Part shown: in pieces, positions 1-10,044 of the stretch
How positions within the stretch are numbered: position 1 is the first letter of the stretch
Layout of the letters: each line of letters opens with the position of its first letter
Source of the DNA: Diplodia intermedia
Taxonomy: Eukaryota > Ascomycota > Dothideomycetes > Botryosphaeriales > Botryosphaeriaceae
Length of the DNA stretch: 64,000 bases
NCBI GenBank assembly: GCA_021495925.1
Contig: JAKEKT010000003.1
Span: forward strand, 372,001-436,000
Reading direction: 5' to 3'
The notes under the pieces: model-generated
What the model was told of the DNA's origin: nothing
What the model saw: the letters and a program-made list of their open reading frames with translations, nothing else
Databases searched by the model: none
Made by a program: the position numbers and the translations under genes

Positions 1-1
1 T

Positions 2-692
2 TTTGCAGACGGTGTTGGAAAGGTGTTCGGCGAGAAGCTTGTTCCCGGAAGCTCCAGAGAGGACCGTCACTCTGGTAACGTGGAGCAGTGGGCAGAGGAG
101 CAAGAAAGGCGTGAGCAAAGTAAGCCCTCGACAGCAGCATCGAATGCCAACGGCAGTGCTGGTTCCGGGGTGGAGTTCAGCGAAAAGGCCAACGGAATGC
201 TCTCTCCGATGAGCCCGATGGATGGTACCAACTCTGTCATCTCGTCAGACGCACCGCCGTCGCGCGGTGCAAATGATGATGCCAATGGCAGGCCACGCAC
301 CATTACGATCACCGCTCCCACAGACGATCGGGAGAAGGCCAACGGACCAAGCAGCAGTGCTGGCAATCTTAACGTCACGGACACCAACACCAGCCTCAAG
401 GCAGCAGGTAGCCAGCGTCGCCGCAAGCGCGCAGGCACGCGTGGCAGCATGAAGGCGTTCCAGGCTGACGACGACAACTCTCTGCTGAGCAAGCAAGATG
501 CGGAGGAATTGTTGGGTCTGGTTCAAGGCCACCTTGTTTCGTGGCCATACGACTGGCTGGAGAAGGAGGAGGCAGGCGGCGGTTGGCTGTACCCCGTCGA
601 CCAGATCGCGCCTCTGGAAATTTAGTAAGTCATCCTGGCTCACATCCTGTTTGACGGGCTCTGCTAACCAGAAATCTCCCCTTAGTTCTTAA
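2..692 (+). CDS. Phospholipase D, C-terminal part (5' end outside window)
   Basis: Partial gene; only the last ~208 residues are in the window. A long Ser/Asn-rich low-complexity stretch is followed by a conserved end: QGHLVSWPYDWLEKEE, then about ten residues, then APLEIYS. This matches position for position the C-terminus of eukaryotic phosphatidylcholine-hydrolysing phospholipase D, which ends in an [LM]-E-[IV]-[YW]-[ST] motif after a G-x-L-V-x-[FW]-P segment. The enzyme makes phosphatidic acid for membrane traffic. The apparent TAG at 623-625 is probably not the stop: a GTAAGT donor begins at 625, a CTAAC branch site lies near 664, and the acceptor ends at 685. Splicing turns TA|G into TAT, so the protein ends Ile-Tyr-Ser with TAA at 690-692. 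The HKD catalytic motifs lie upstream of the window, so the family call rests on the tail alone. The TTTTGCAG at 1-8 could itself be an acceptor. Confidence 0.68.
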
Positions 693-1458
693 AGCAGCTG
701 GCCACTCTATTACATATGTACGAATGTGGAAAGACTTGGCGCCGGTGCACATACGATGATGGCGTTTCCCTGGCTTAGACTCTTGATCCCGAGTACAGAG
801 TTTTCTTCTCCCTTCCTTCTCATCTTTTTCAGGAGTCGGTTGTTTTTCTCTCCTGTGCCCTGGTACTTCGTGCACATTTCCCTTTAGTTTGGCATAAGTC
901 CTTCTCTGTTCTGCTTCTTCTTCTACTACTACTTCTACTACTTCTTCTTACACACTACTACTGCTGGTGACCTTGCGAGCGCGGCGTTCGAACGGGAAGG
1001 TAAAGAAGACAAACGAAGTAAACAAAGCAAAACTGCATTCAAACCATTACCTGCTTCCACTTCTCCCCTTTTTCTTGTTCTTTGTTAGTTTTGTTTTGTT
1101 AATAGAGCGCATCAGCAGCAACGACCTGGGAAGAGTAAAAAAACTAGAAAAGAGCAAAGCATGTTGTCGCGGCGGACCGGAAAACCGGGGGGGTGGGAGT
1201 TCTGGAGAAGCGAAAGGAAACAACAACTCAAATAAGAAAAAGAAAACAGACAACGGAAAAACTATGGAAACTTAATTGCATTGGGGGCTTGGGTAGTAGA
1301 CGACAAACGGAATCGGGCGAGGAGTGGGGGGAGGGGGAGAAGGGACGCTGCATCGGTGTCTTTCCTCTGTTCTCTATGCATGTAATAATAGATGCCCTGG
1401 TTTTTCTCTTTTCTTTTCTTTTTTTTTTGTCTTTTGCTTTCGCGGTGACCACCACGGC
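693..1458. other. Intergenic, 3' flank of phospholipase D
   Basis: No supportable gene. It contains a CTT/CTA trinucleotide tract at about 913-963 and oligo-T and oligo-A runs typical of untranslated or spacer DNA. The ORFs at 967-1275 and 1193-1525 are Lys/Thr- or Phe-rich low-complexity translations and are not accepted. Confidence 0.6.
913..963. repeat. CTT/CTA microsatellite
   Basis: Imperfect tandem run of CTT, CTA and ACT triplets directly visible in the sequence, in non-coding DNA. Confidence 0.7.
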
Positions 1459-1670
1459 GGGTGACAAAAAAGGAATTGCCCGCCCGCATCGGCCTTATAC
1501 AGATGCCGCGTCATCATATTTATAAGGCGGTTGAATACAAGATCCGGACGTAAATGTAGGTTTTTCTGAATTTGCGTATTTACATCCGGACTTTGTATCC
1601 AACTATCTATCCCGTGTAGAGTTCTTTCATGAGGTAGATGCGGATGGGCAAATTTTTTTTCTTGTCACCC
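1459..1670. mobile_element. MITE-like inverted-repeat element, copy A
   Basis: About 212 bp. The left end begins GGGTGACAAAAAAGGAATTG and the right end is its near inverse complement (ends TTTTCTTGTCACCC), giving terminal inverted repeats of roughly 30 bp. Inside is a second, nearly perfect palindrome at 1530-1603 whose arms read GTTGAATACAAGATCCGGAC and its complement around a short AT-rich loop. No ORF. Three relatives occur in this window (4046-4485, 11902-12105, 44246-44344), showing that it is dispersed. The family looks like a non-autonomous DNA transposon; I could not define a target-site duplication, so the superfamily is unknown. Confidence 0.8.
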
Positions 1671-1898
1671 CCACATCCCATGACTTTTTCTTTTTTTCAA
1701 GATACTCGAAGCTTTCTTGGCTAATAGGACCTTTTGGCTTTGGTATGTACATTTTCCCCGTTCGTTTCCCCCCCTTCTGGGATGTTCCTGGAAACCGTTT
1801 ATCTCGACGGTACTACTCAAACGAACCTAGTGACAATCGCTCATCACAGCAATCCTATTCCCCGCCCTTTCCGACACCAACGTTCCGGTCACGCACAT

Positions 1899-3195
1899 TC
1901 AACAGCGCCCCAAAGAAACGCCTCCCTCATCCGCATCTCCATCGCCCTCGACACCGTCACCTCCGCCGTCCTTGTCACCGCCGTCGACCGGATCCGCGAT
2001 CCCCGCCTCCGCCATCCTCGCCACCAGCGGCGGCACCTCGACGCCCTCGAGGCGCATCATGGACCGCAGGCGGCGGGCGACGCGCCGGTCCGCCGCGGCG
2101 CCCGGGTCGAGGAACGTGTAGACGCGGCTGCGCTCGTCGCCCGCGGAGCCGGCGAAGCCGGCGACGGCGCGCCACAGCTCGGCCGCCGCCGCCGCCGCCT
2201 CGTTCTCCTGCCGCTTGCGGCTGTTGATCCTGATCTTGTTCTTGTTCTCCCTCAGCTTCCGGCTGCCGCCTTTGGCGTCGTCATCGTCGTCGTCGCTGTT
2301 GTCGTCGTCGTCGTCGTCGAGCTCGGGGATGGGCATCTCGGCGAAGACGATGGTGGGGTTGAGCGGGAGTATCTCCTCCTCGCAGCGCAGCAGCGCCGCC
2401 GGGCTGCAGCTGAGGACGGGGCGCGCGTCCGGGACGGTCTCGCCCGGGCGGCCCCAGGCGTCGGCGGGGTGCAGGATGTCCGGGTGGGTGCCGGCGAGCA
2501 GGGCGCCGGTGAAGAGGGCGCGCATGATGCCGCGCGAGCGGGCGGCGCGCGAGGCCGTGGCCCAGACGATGAGGATGCGCGGGGTGGATCCGGAGTGGTG
2601 GTTCTGGGGCAGTATCTGCTGGGTGACGAGCGCGTGGACGTGCGAGGCGCGCGCGGTGATGGTGTTGTTCGCGGTCGTCGTGGGCAGCGCGATGTAGCGG
2701 CGCTGGCCCAGGGTGGCGGCGCGCTGCGCGATGGACCACATGTCGGTGGGGAAAAGGTCGATGGAGGCCATCGCCTCGAGATCGGAGGAGGAGGAGGATG
2801 ACATCTGCTGGAGCTATCACTATCAGGTGGTTGGCGGGAAGGTATTATGAGGAAGAGGAGTCGGGTGAGCGTACGGAACTGGAGTTGTCAAGCGTGTCGG
2901 CGTCGCTGAGATTGCTTGGCTGGTAGACGGTGAGCCAGCTGACGGTGGGCGATGTTGCGACGTCGGTGCTGGATGAGCTCGAGGCGGAGAGCGAGTCGTT
3001 TTCGTCGTCGATTTCGGGCACGATGACGTGGTCGGCGACTGGGTTGCTCGCAAAAGTGGCGCGGGCGAAGTTGTTTGGTGTTCGCAGTGGAACGGGCGCC
3101 TGCCCAAGCCTTCTGCGGCGGTGGAGGAGTGACAGAGGCATGGTGGCGAAGCGTTGGAGTGGCTTAAAGCCGGGAAGGACGGGGAGCTGGAGCAT
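1899..3195 (-). CDS. Hypothetical protein with acidic linker and possible mitochondrial presequence
   Basis: Unrecognised. Proposed as two exons, 3195..2875 and 2804..1899, joined across a 70-nt intron (donor GTACGC, acceptor CAGCAG); the join keeps phase and gives 408 aa. The N-terminus is Arg-rich without acidic residues (FKPLQRFATMPLSLLHRRRR), as in mitochondrial targeting peptides, and is followed by a Ser-rich stretch. The second exon is GC-rich, with a hydrophobic patch near PRILIVWATASRAARSRG, a poly-Asp run encoded by a GAC repeat, a basic Lys/Arg segment and a Gly/Asp tail. No catalytic motif seen. Alternatives: start at 3279 (28 residues longer), or the 3' exon alone from the ATG at 2804 (301 aa). 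The acceptor is a tandem CAGCAG, so two splice products differing by one residue are possible. Confidence 0.42.
2280..2322. repeat. GAC/GTC trinucleotide tract coding poly-Asp
   Basis: Interrupted GTC/GAC repeats within the hypothetical gene encode, on the minus strand, a run of Asp residues split by Asn-Ser. Such tracts are prone to length change. Confidence 0.7.
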
Positions 3196-3484
3196 CTGGA
3201 GGTTGGCGCGCCAGTTGAGCCTTCCGCATATGGCAGTCACGCGCAACAGGTAGGTCCATGTGCACTGGATTTTTGCCATGACAACTTCGACGCGGAAAAC
3301 TCGAAACTACCTTGCACCACCAGTACCTTCACTTTTTCGGGCATATAAAGACGGCATTGAAACAGAACTTTCTAGGATACAGCGGGTCGCAAAAGAAACG
3401 CGTTTCCATCCGTCTGGCTCAAACAAACACGTTTCAACTTCTCTCCAACTGAACTCACTTGGCTCCAAACTATCGAATCTCTCA

Positions 3485-3814
3485 TCAAATCTTCTTGCTG
3501 GGGGCATCCGACTTCTTATCAGACGCCTTGAGCTTCTTTTTGAGAGCCTGCCATGCCGACTGCCTCGAGCCGACCGTCCATTTTGTCCGTCTCCAATACC
3601 GGATATACGAACATTTGGTCAAGCTCCGCCGAACGCTGCCTGGTGGTGTAATGAAATAAGGGTCCAAGGGTAGTAAGCCCCGCCGCGAACTGCAGGATAT
3701 TGACTCGGGGCAGGTCATGGTCTCTGACAAAAGTCGTAAACCGCGATGCTGAAGGATAGTCAGTGGCGATTAATTATCTCAGCAGAAGACTGGCTCACCT
3801 CGAGGGGCTGCCAT
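3485..3814 (-). CDS. Small three-exon hypothetical protein (76 aa)
   Basis: Unrecognised micro-gene. Exons 3814..3799, 3748..3609 and 3559..3485 (16, 140 and 75 nt) sum to 231 nt, exactly 77 codons. Intron 1 is 50 nt (GTGAGC donor, CTGAC branch, CAG acceptor); intron 2 is 49 nt (GTATAT donor, CAG acceptor). The start has a good context (GTCATGGC). The protein starts MAAPRASRFTTFVRDHDL, has a weakly hydrophobic centre (NILQFAAGLTTLGPLFHY) and ends in a Lys-rich tail (ALKKKLKASDKKSDAPSKKI). Size and charge pattern resemble small mitochondrial or ribosome-associated proteins, but I assign no function. If intron 2 is retained, a different tail of similar length results, ending EAQGV. Confidence 0.5.
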
Positions 3815-4045
3815 GACGAGGTAAGGTGAGGTTGGACGGGTTCAGAGGATATGTTTCCAGGGCTGATTTCGAATGGTTGACGGTGAATATGTATTCGTTG
3901 ATGCAAATATATAGTTGTGGGAGGGTAGGTAAAAATCGCAGCAAAATATTCTATGTTGCCGACCCATGGTTTGGGGTGGAAAACTTTAGCGGTGCGGCAT
4001 CGTCATCAACGTAGCAGCACTAGCCATGGCTTAAGCTCTAACTCC

Positions 4046-4485
4046 GGGTCAAAGACCCCATTACCACCCTTGACCACATCTTCCACACGCATCTGCTTCA
4101 TAGAAGAATTCTACAGGCTTGGGAGTTGAAGACAAGATCTAGACGTAAACGTAAGTTCTAAATGCGCACTCTTGCGTCCGGGTCTTGTATTCAACTGCCT
4201 CTATAGATATGATGGATCATAATGCGGTATCTATGTAAGGCAGCCCTCCGTCTTCGAAGATTTCGACATGGCCCTACGTCTCCAGATCAAGGGCTACACC
4301 GTCCGTCTCGCCGCCTAGGCCAAAGGTAGCTTTAAAGAGGTCGTAAGTTTTAACTATATACTAAACTAGTATAATAGTAGTATATTTACGGCGTTTAAGA
4401 TGACTTATAACTAATAATATTGTAGGAAGAAGTATTCATACGGTTGCAACGAACTTATGCGGGCGGGTAATTTCTTTGGCCACCC
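4046..4485. mobile_element. MITE-like element, copy B, carrying a GT2 gene fragment
   Basis: About 440 bp, double the length of copies A and C. The left end is degenerate (GGGTCAAAGACC). The palindromic core at 4125-4195 is well preserved (GTTGAAGACAAGATCTAGAC and its complement). The right end, TAATTTCTTTGGCCACCC, is an inverse complement of the family terminus. Between core and right end lies about 210 bp homologous to the end of exon 1, intron 1 and the start of exon 2 of the glycosyltransferase gene at 7338-10044. The homology stops immediately next to the right terminal repeat, so the fragment appears to be cargo of the element. Confidence 0.68.
4250..4463 (+). pseudogene. Decayed fragment of the type 2 glycosyltransferase gene
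   Basis: Aligns with 9104-9313 of the intact gene. It keeps GAAGATTTCGACATGGCCCT at its start, intron-end sequence (CTAATAATATTGTAG against CTAATAATGTTGCAG) and exon-2 codons for YGCNEL. In the first ~95 aligned bases I count 15 differences, ten of them C-to-T or G-to-A, including one that makes a Trp codon into TAG. Because intron sequence is present, the copy arose from DNA, not mRNA. The excess of transitions suggests RIP-like mutation, but the sample is small. It cannot encode a functional product. Confidence 0.78.
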
Positions 4486-4727
4486 GCTGCGTTACCGAGG
4501 TTTTCAGATGCCGGCCATCGCTACTTTTCCAGTCACGAGAACAGTTCGAAAAGATGACATTCATGGAAATAGTTCAAAGCTAACAGATTAATATTCTGAT
4601 TATATCGTGGAGTCTCGTTCCTGGTATGATCAGTGACATGCGTAGCACCCAAAACCCCAACCCAATTGCGCCATGCTCTCTAAGTCTAACCCGCAAAACA
4701 CATCATCTGCCGTGAAAATCTCCCCTT

Positions 4728-6226
4728 TTAGCAGTGCTTCCACATCTTGACACTGTCGACAATCATCTGTCCGTTCTTCTCCCAAGTGGGGTACCAGGAG
4801 TTTCTGGCATTCCAGAAATCCTTCTTAGCCGTGGCGCTGGCGTCTATCCAGGGCTTGGAGTACTTTCCATCGGTGAACCAGCCGTTGGTGCCGCCTGAGA
4901 CAAAGACATGTTAGCACTGGGAACCTTGCATACATGATTCCCGGTGATGCACTTACCAACTGCGACGTTGAGGATCAGGTAGAACTCCTGGTCAAAGGGG
5001 GCGTTGACGCCACCATCAGCCCAGGGGTTCGTAAGACGGGTGCCGTTGGCGGTGGCGGTGGGGAAGTTGCCCCTGCTCCAGAGCTGCTGCTTGAACGGCG
5101 TGTACATGACCTGCAGCAGCTGGCTGTCGATGTAGGTGTAGAGGTACTTTTCGGTCCACTCGAGGCCGTAGGTGTGGAAGTCATCGCCCCACATGGAGTG
5201 CAGGGCCTGCTTCCTGTTGGTCGTCTGGTGGTAGCCGTCGTTGTCGTTGTCAGGACCCCAGTGAAGAGTGCCAATGGCAAAGTCGTTGCCACCGCCGTTG
5301 GTGTTGTACGTGTAGTTGTTGCCGCGCGCCTCCAAAATGTCAATCTCACCGCTGCGGGGCCATTCACCGTACACGCTCTCGGTGGGAAGCATCCAGATGG
5401 CGGGCCAGAGCCAGTCACCCCTAGGGAGCTTGGCCTTGACCTCGACACGGCCGTACTTGATGTTGGCGCCCTTCTTGGTGGTAAGACGGGCCGATCTGGC
5501 GGGCGGCAGGACAGTGCCGTTGGTGGTGTTGGTCGAAGCAACGCAGTCGGACCAGGAATCGGAAGTGCAGGTGCCCAGGGCAGTCAGGTTGATGATGTTG
5601 TTGGTCTCCATGAGGGTTGCATCCTGAAGGGTGGGCTTGATGTAGAGCTGGCCGTCCTTGATGAAGACGTTCTCTTCGTCTGCGGTGGTCTGGTCGAACT
5701 CGCCGTTGCTGGGATTCGGATTAGCGCCAGAACAGACAAGACAGGTGGGACTGGCTTACCCAAAGCCATTGAGGCGGATCTCATGCGTCCAGATGGATTC
5801 GTCAAGAGAGCCGGACGAGAAGTCGTCCATGAGCACGGGACAGTAGCTGAAGGGGGAGGTGTTGGCGTTGATGCCGAGCCAGATCAGCAAGCCACTGACG
5901 GCAAAGCCGACCAGGGCGCCGATCATAGGAATGACCCATAGCCACGGATCGTTGCGCTTCTTGCCCTTCAGAGCCTTGGGGGTTTGGACGGTGCCCTTTG
6001 GCACGCGCCTAGACCTGAAGTAGGGAGCGGCGCCGGGCGAGGGCAGAGGGAACTCGCGAAAAGAGGCAGCGCGGGTGGTGGGCAGCGAGCCCTGAGGGGT
6101 GGCGAACGGGTTGACGGGAGTCTGAATGCTCGTGGGCCGGCTTTCCCTGATGCTGTAGCCGCTCTGGGGCGAGACGCGGCCGTCGCCGACGGGGTCAGCC
6201 TTTTCGGAGGGGGTGGGTCTCTGCAT
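4728..6226 (-). CDS. Membrane-anchored glycoside hydrolase family 16 protein (beta-1,3-glucan type)
   Basis: Three exons: 6226..5760, 5708..4957 and 4894..4728, with introns of 51 and 62 nt (GTAAGC and GTAAGT donors), giving 461 aa. Residues 1-90 form a Ser/Pro-rich cytoplasmic tail. One membrane segment lies near residues 94-119 (WLWVIPMIGALVGFAV), then the catalytic domain follows, so this is a type II membrane protein. The GH16 active-site signature GEIDILEA sits near residue 277, with the two catalytic Glu at its ends. The flanking LPRGDWLWPAIWMLP and LYTYIDSQLLQVMY segments are typical of laminarinase or beta-glucan-recognition relatives. Three conserved-looking stretches of the last exon (NGWFTDGKYSKPW, WNARNSWYPTW, VKMWKH) confirm intron 2. 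Expected role: cleaving or remodelling beta-1,3-glucan at the cell surface. Divergent from the GT2 glycosyltransferase gene. Confidence 0.88.
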
Positions 6227-7337
6227 TGTTGCGGGGAGAGACAGTGGAGGGGAGGAGTGAGACAGAGGGCGTGGTGTTGCGGAGAAGCGGACCACGGCAA
6301 CACTTTTCTATGTGCTCTGGCAGGGGCAACGGCTCCGCCCGAGGCTGACGGGCGCCACGCTGTGGAAAAAGCCATCGTCGGGCGTGCAAATCTCGTGGTC
6401 CAGAGCCCGCTGGAAGGTGGTCTCGACGGCGGTTAGCATCGTGGACTCGGCAGGTCTGGCGTTGCGGCAGTTAGCGCGGCGGGCGGTCAGGCTGTGGCTG
6501 GCGCAGCTGCGGCGCGAAGAGATAGTAGGCCGGAAAAGGCCGCTTGGCTGCAGGGACAGCACAGCTAATCCGCCTAGCGCGTCTGCCACGCCTAGCGCGG
6601 GCTGGACTGGGTGGCCGCAACCCTTTGGAGTCCTCTTAGCCGTTCCGGGCGGCGCCGCTCGGTCCCATGCTTCCAAAAGGGGCCACGAGGCGCTTATCAT
6701 TTTGCCTGTTCCTGTCGAAGCGCCACGCGACAACACTTCTCATCTCCACTAGCACCATCTCAGCTCCAAGTATTTTTTGCCATCGCCGCACGAGTCGCCC
6801 GCTGCGCAGCGCGCCAGAGATAACCTTATGCCCGCTTCCAGCCCCTCGGCGCTGCCGGCGACACGGCTCTTCGCTTGCCCACGCCCATGCCTGCGCCGAT
6901 CCAGTCGAGATCGCTTGACACTGATGGCGTCTCCCACCCTGCGGCTCAAACCGCGCGCCAGAGACCCTTCCAGTATGGCACAGCCGTACGGCGGTCCAGC
7001 CCCGTCACCACCAAACTGCCGGCAGGGCTTCGTGCCGCGTGCTGCGCAAGCCCGAGAAAGCCACTCGGCCCACTAGCGCTCGAGCATGGCAGCCGAGCTG
7101 GCCCAACGGGGCTCCAGGCTCTTTTTTCTGGTCGGCCGAGGCGTCGCTATACAGAAGACTAGCCTGGCCTCGCCGCCGTTGGCATCGTTAAAGTCCTCTC
7201 GTGCCGCAGTGTCGAAGTGTCTCATCCTCAGCCTTCACTGACAATCACTTTCCCCCTCACTCTAAGCTGCCCTCCGTTGGCGAGCTTCCCGCACAGTCTT
7301 CTACCAGCTGCTGCGTTGCCCCACACCCACCGCCCAA
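6227..7337. promoter_or_regulatory. Divergent promoter region shared by GH16 and GT2 genes
   Basis: About 1.1 kb between two diverging start codons. The last ~150 nt before the GT2 start are rich in C and T (for example 7251-7335), as in fungal 5' leaders. No convincing TATA box or named factor site was recognised. The ORFs here (6308-6752, 6875-7162) are arginine-rich shadows. Confidence 0.45.
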
Positions 7338-10044
7338 ATGGGTTTCCTCCGCAACAAGTCCAACAACGCCCCCGAGGCCGAGTCGCCCGCCGATGCCATC
7401 ACCCCGGCGGAGGTCACTCCGGCCCAGACTCCTGGCGGTCTCACTCCCATGTATCAGAGCCGCCAGGGCTCGTCCACCAACCTGTCCATCTACTCCCAGA
7501 CCAAGAGGGACACGCAGTTCATCCACGACATCAGACATGACATCATCATCAACCACCTGTACGAGAAGCAGGTCGGCGCGAGATGGATCCAGGACTTCAG
7601 CGGCGAGGTCGAGGGTGTGATGCTCAAGAAGGCTCGTGGCGAGTACATGACCTTCCCCGAGAATCTCGTCGAGAGCAACCTGGCCCAGTCCATTGCCACT
7701 CTCAATGTTCAGTCTGCCTTGACTGTCAAGACCAAGGTCGTCTCCACCTTCATCGCTCGTGCCCAGGACGCCGAGATTCCCATCCGGAAGGGCCTCCGCA
7801 TCCAGATCATCCCCACTGTCGAAGAGCTGGTGTACGCCCGCAAGCATCAGTATGCCGCCTTTGTGGCAAACGAGTCTCTCCTGGTAGTGTGGGATGACAA
7901 CCCAGAGAACCTCGCCACCAGAGCCGAGGGCATCCAGGACGACCTCCTGAAGTCGGCCATGTCCTCGTACGAGGCTGGCTTCGGTGAGAAGGGTGCCATC
8001 GTCGAGGAGAACGAGCTCGACGTCGAAGCCGCCACGGAGAAGGAGCGTCCTACCGTTTACTACAACTCCATGTGCACCGCTCTCTCCCTCGCCATCCTGG
8101 TTACTCTGTCCGGCCTTGGTTGGCAGCAAATCGCACGAGAGGTGTCGTTGCTCAAGAGCTACATGTCCATCCTCTTGGTCCTCATGACGCCCATCAACTG
8201 GTTCTTCGCCCTGTTCTTCACCAACGTCATCGTCTCCATCTTCGGTCGTCTCTTCGGCCCCGTCTCCTACCTCGAGCAGAACTCCAAGTTCTACTCGGCC
8301 AAGCGCAGCCCGAGGATCGAGAAGGCCATGAACGGCAGCCTCCCCCACGTCACCATCCAGTGCCCGGTCTACAAGGAGGGCCTCGACTCTGTCATTGCCC
8401 CGACTGTCCGCTCCATCAAGAAGGCCATTTCGACCTATGAGCTCCAGGGCGGAACTGCCAACATCCTCATCCACGACGACGGTATCCAACTCATCGACGA
8501 GGACGCGAGGCAAGCACGCATCGATTTCTATACGGACCATAACATCGGTTGGACTGCCCGTCCCAAGCACGGCGAGGATGGCTTTGTCCGTCGCGGAAAG
8601 TTCAAGAAGGCCTCCAACATGAACTTCGGTCTCCGTCTTTCCAACCTCGTTGAGGCTAAGCTCCAGGCCATCCCCCGCGGCGACAGCTGGTCCTCGAGGG
8701 AGGAGAACGAGGCGTACGATCTCTGCCTTGCTCAGGTTCTGGAAGAGGAGAAGATCGCATGGGCCGCTGGTAACATTCGCGTTGGTGATTACATCATCAT
8801 CATCGATTCGGACACGGAAGTGCCCGAGGACTGCATTCTCGACGCCGTTTCCGAGATGGAGCACTCGCCCGACGTCGCCATTATCCAATTCGCCTCCGGT
8901 GTCATGCAGGTCTCCTGGGACTTCTTCGAGAACGGTATCACTTTCTTCACCAACCTCATCTACTCGGCTATTTGCTTCGGTGTTGCCTCCGGAGATGTCG
9001 CACCCTTCGTCGGCCACAACGCCATCCTCCGCTGGTCCGCTGTGCAGCAGGTCTCCTTCATCGACGACCTCGGCGAGGAGCGCTACTGGTCCGAGACGTC
9101 CGTCTCCGAAGATTTCGACATGGCCCTGCGTCTCCAGATCGAAGGCTACGTTGTCCGCCTCGCCGCCTGGGCCGACGGCGGCTTCAAAGAGGGCGTCTCG
9201 CTCACCGTTTACGATGAGCTAGCTCGATGGTAGTGTAATCACCCTATTTAAGATGGATTATAGCTAATAATGTTGCAGGGAGAAATATGCGTACGGCTGC
9301 AACGAACTGATGTTCAACCCGATGTACCAGTGGGTCTACAGGGGCCCGTTCACCCCGCTCTTCCGCACCTTCATCGGCTCGTCGATGCCGCTCGCGTCCA
9401 AGCTCAACATCATCTCGTACATCGGCACGTACTACGCGATTGGCGCGGCCTGGATCTTCACGTGCGCCAACTACATTGTGGTCGGCGAGTTCAACGGCTA
9501 CTACGACAAGTACTACCTCGAGTCGTGGAAGGTGTGGACGTCGGTCATCTTCGTGTTCACCATCTGCGGAAACGTGGCGCTGGCTGTTGAGCGCTACCGG
9601 CTTGGGCAGAAGGGGCTGATCAGTTCCCGTAAGTGTTTGGGCTACTCCGTTCGCGAGCATTGCTAACAGGCGGAAACAGTGATCGAGAACTTCAAGTGGT
9701 GCTTCATGTTCGTCATCTTCTTCGGCGGCATCTCGTTCCACGTGTCGCAGGCGCTCCTGTGCCACATGTTCAGCATCGACATGCAGTGGGGAGCGACGGC
9801 CAAGGAAGTCGAGCGGTCCAACTTCTTCCTGGAGGTGCCCAAGATCGCGAAGAAGTTCAAGTTCAGCATGCTCTTCTGCTTTGCGCTGATTGCCGGCATG
9901 GTCATCATGGCGGAGGCGCCCTTCATCCCGTGGAGCTGGGAGATCACCGAGTTCGTGGCCATCTTCCCCATGGCGGTCATGGTGTCGTGCCACATCCTGC
10001 TCCCCATCGTGCTCAACCCGAGTTTGATGGCGTTTACTTTCTAA
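7338..10044 (+). CDS. GT2: Type 2 glycosyltransferase (GT2 family, hyphal growth type)
   Basis: Exons 7338-9229, 9279-9628 and 9680-10044; introns are 49 and 51 nt with CTAAT and CTAAC branch sites; 868 aa. The apparent stop at 9231 lies inside intron 1: splicing joins TG|G so the protein reads LARWEKYAYGCNEL. Two membrane helices (near residues 245-320) precede a processive GT-A domain with HDDG, the DSDTE metal site, the SEDFDMA segment and an RW motif equivalent to Q/RxxRW. Several helices follow at the C-terminus (YIGTYYAIGAAWIFT, ILLPIVLNPSLMAF). The whole protein strongly resembles ZtGT2/FgGT2, reported as needed for hyphal growth on solid surfaces and plant infection. The polysaccharide made is not known to me. 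The start (CCAAATGGG) follows a pyrimidine-rich leader. A fragment of this gene lies at 4250-4463. Confidence 0.9.

Noticed and set aside
1734..2801. 355-codon plus-strand ORF
   Set aside because: Antisense to the acidic hypothetical gene. The translation is Arg/Ala/Val-rich with poly-Val from the GAC repeat; neither strand is well supported, but the minus strand has the more protein-like composition.
7257..9017. 586-codon minus-strand ORF
   Set aside because: Antisense shadow of the GT2 gene, a known effect of GC3-biased codons.
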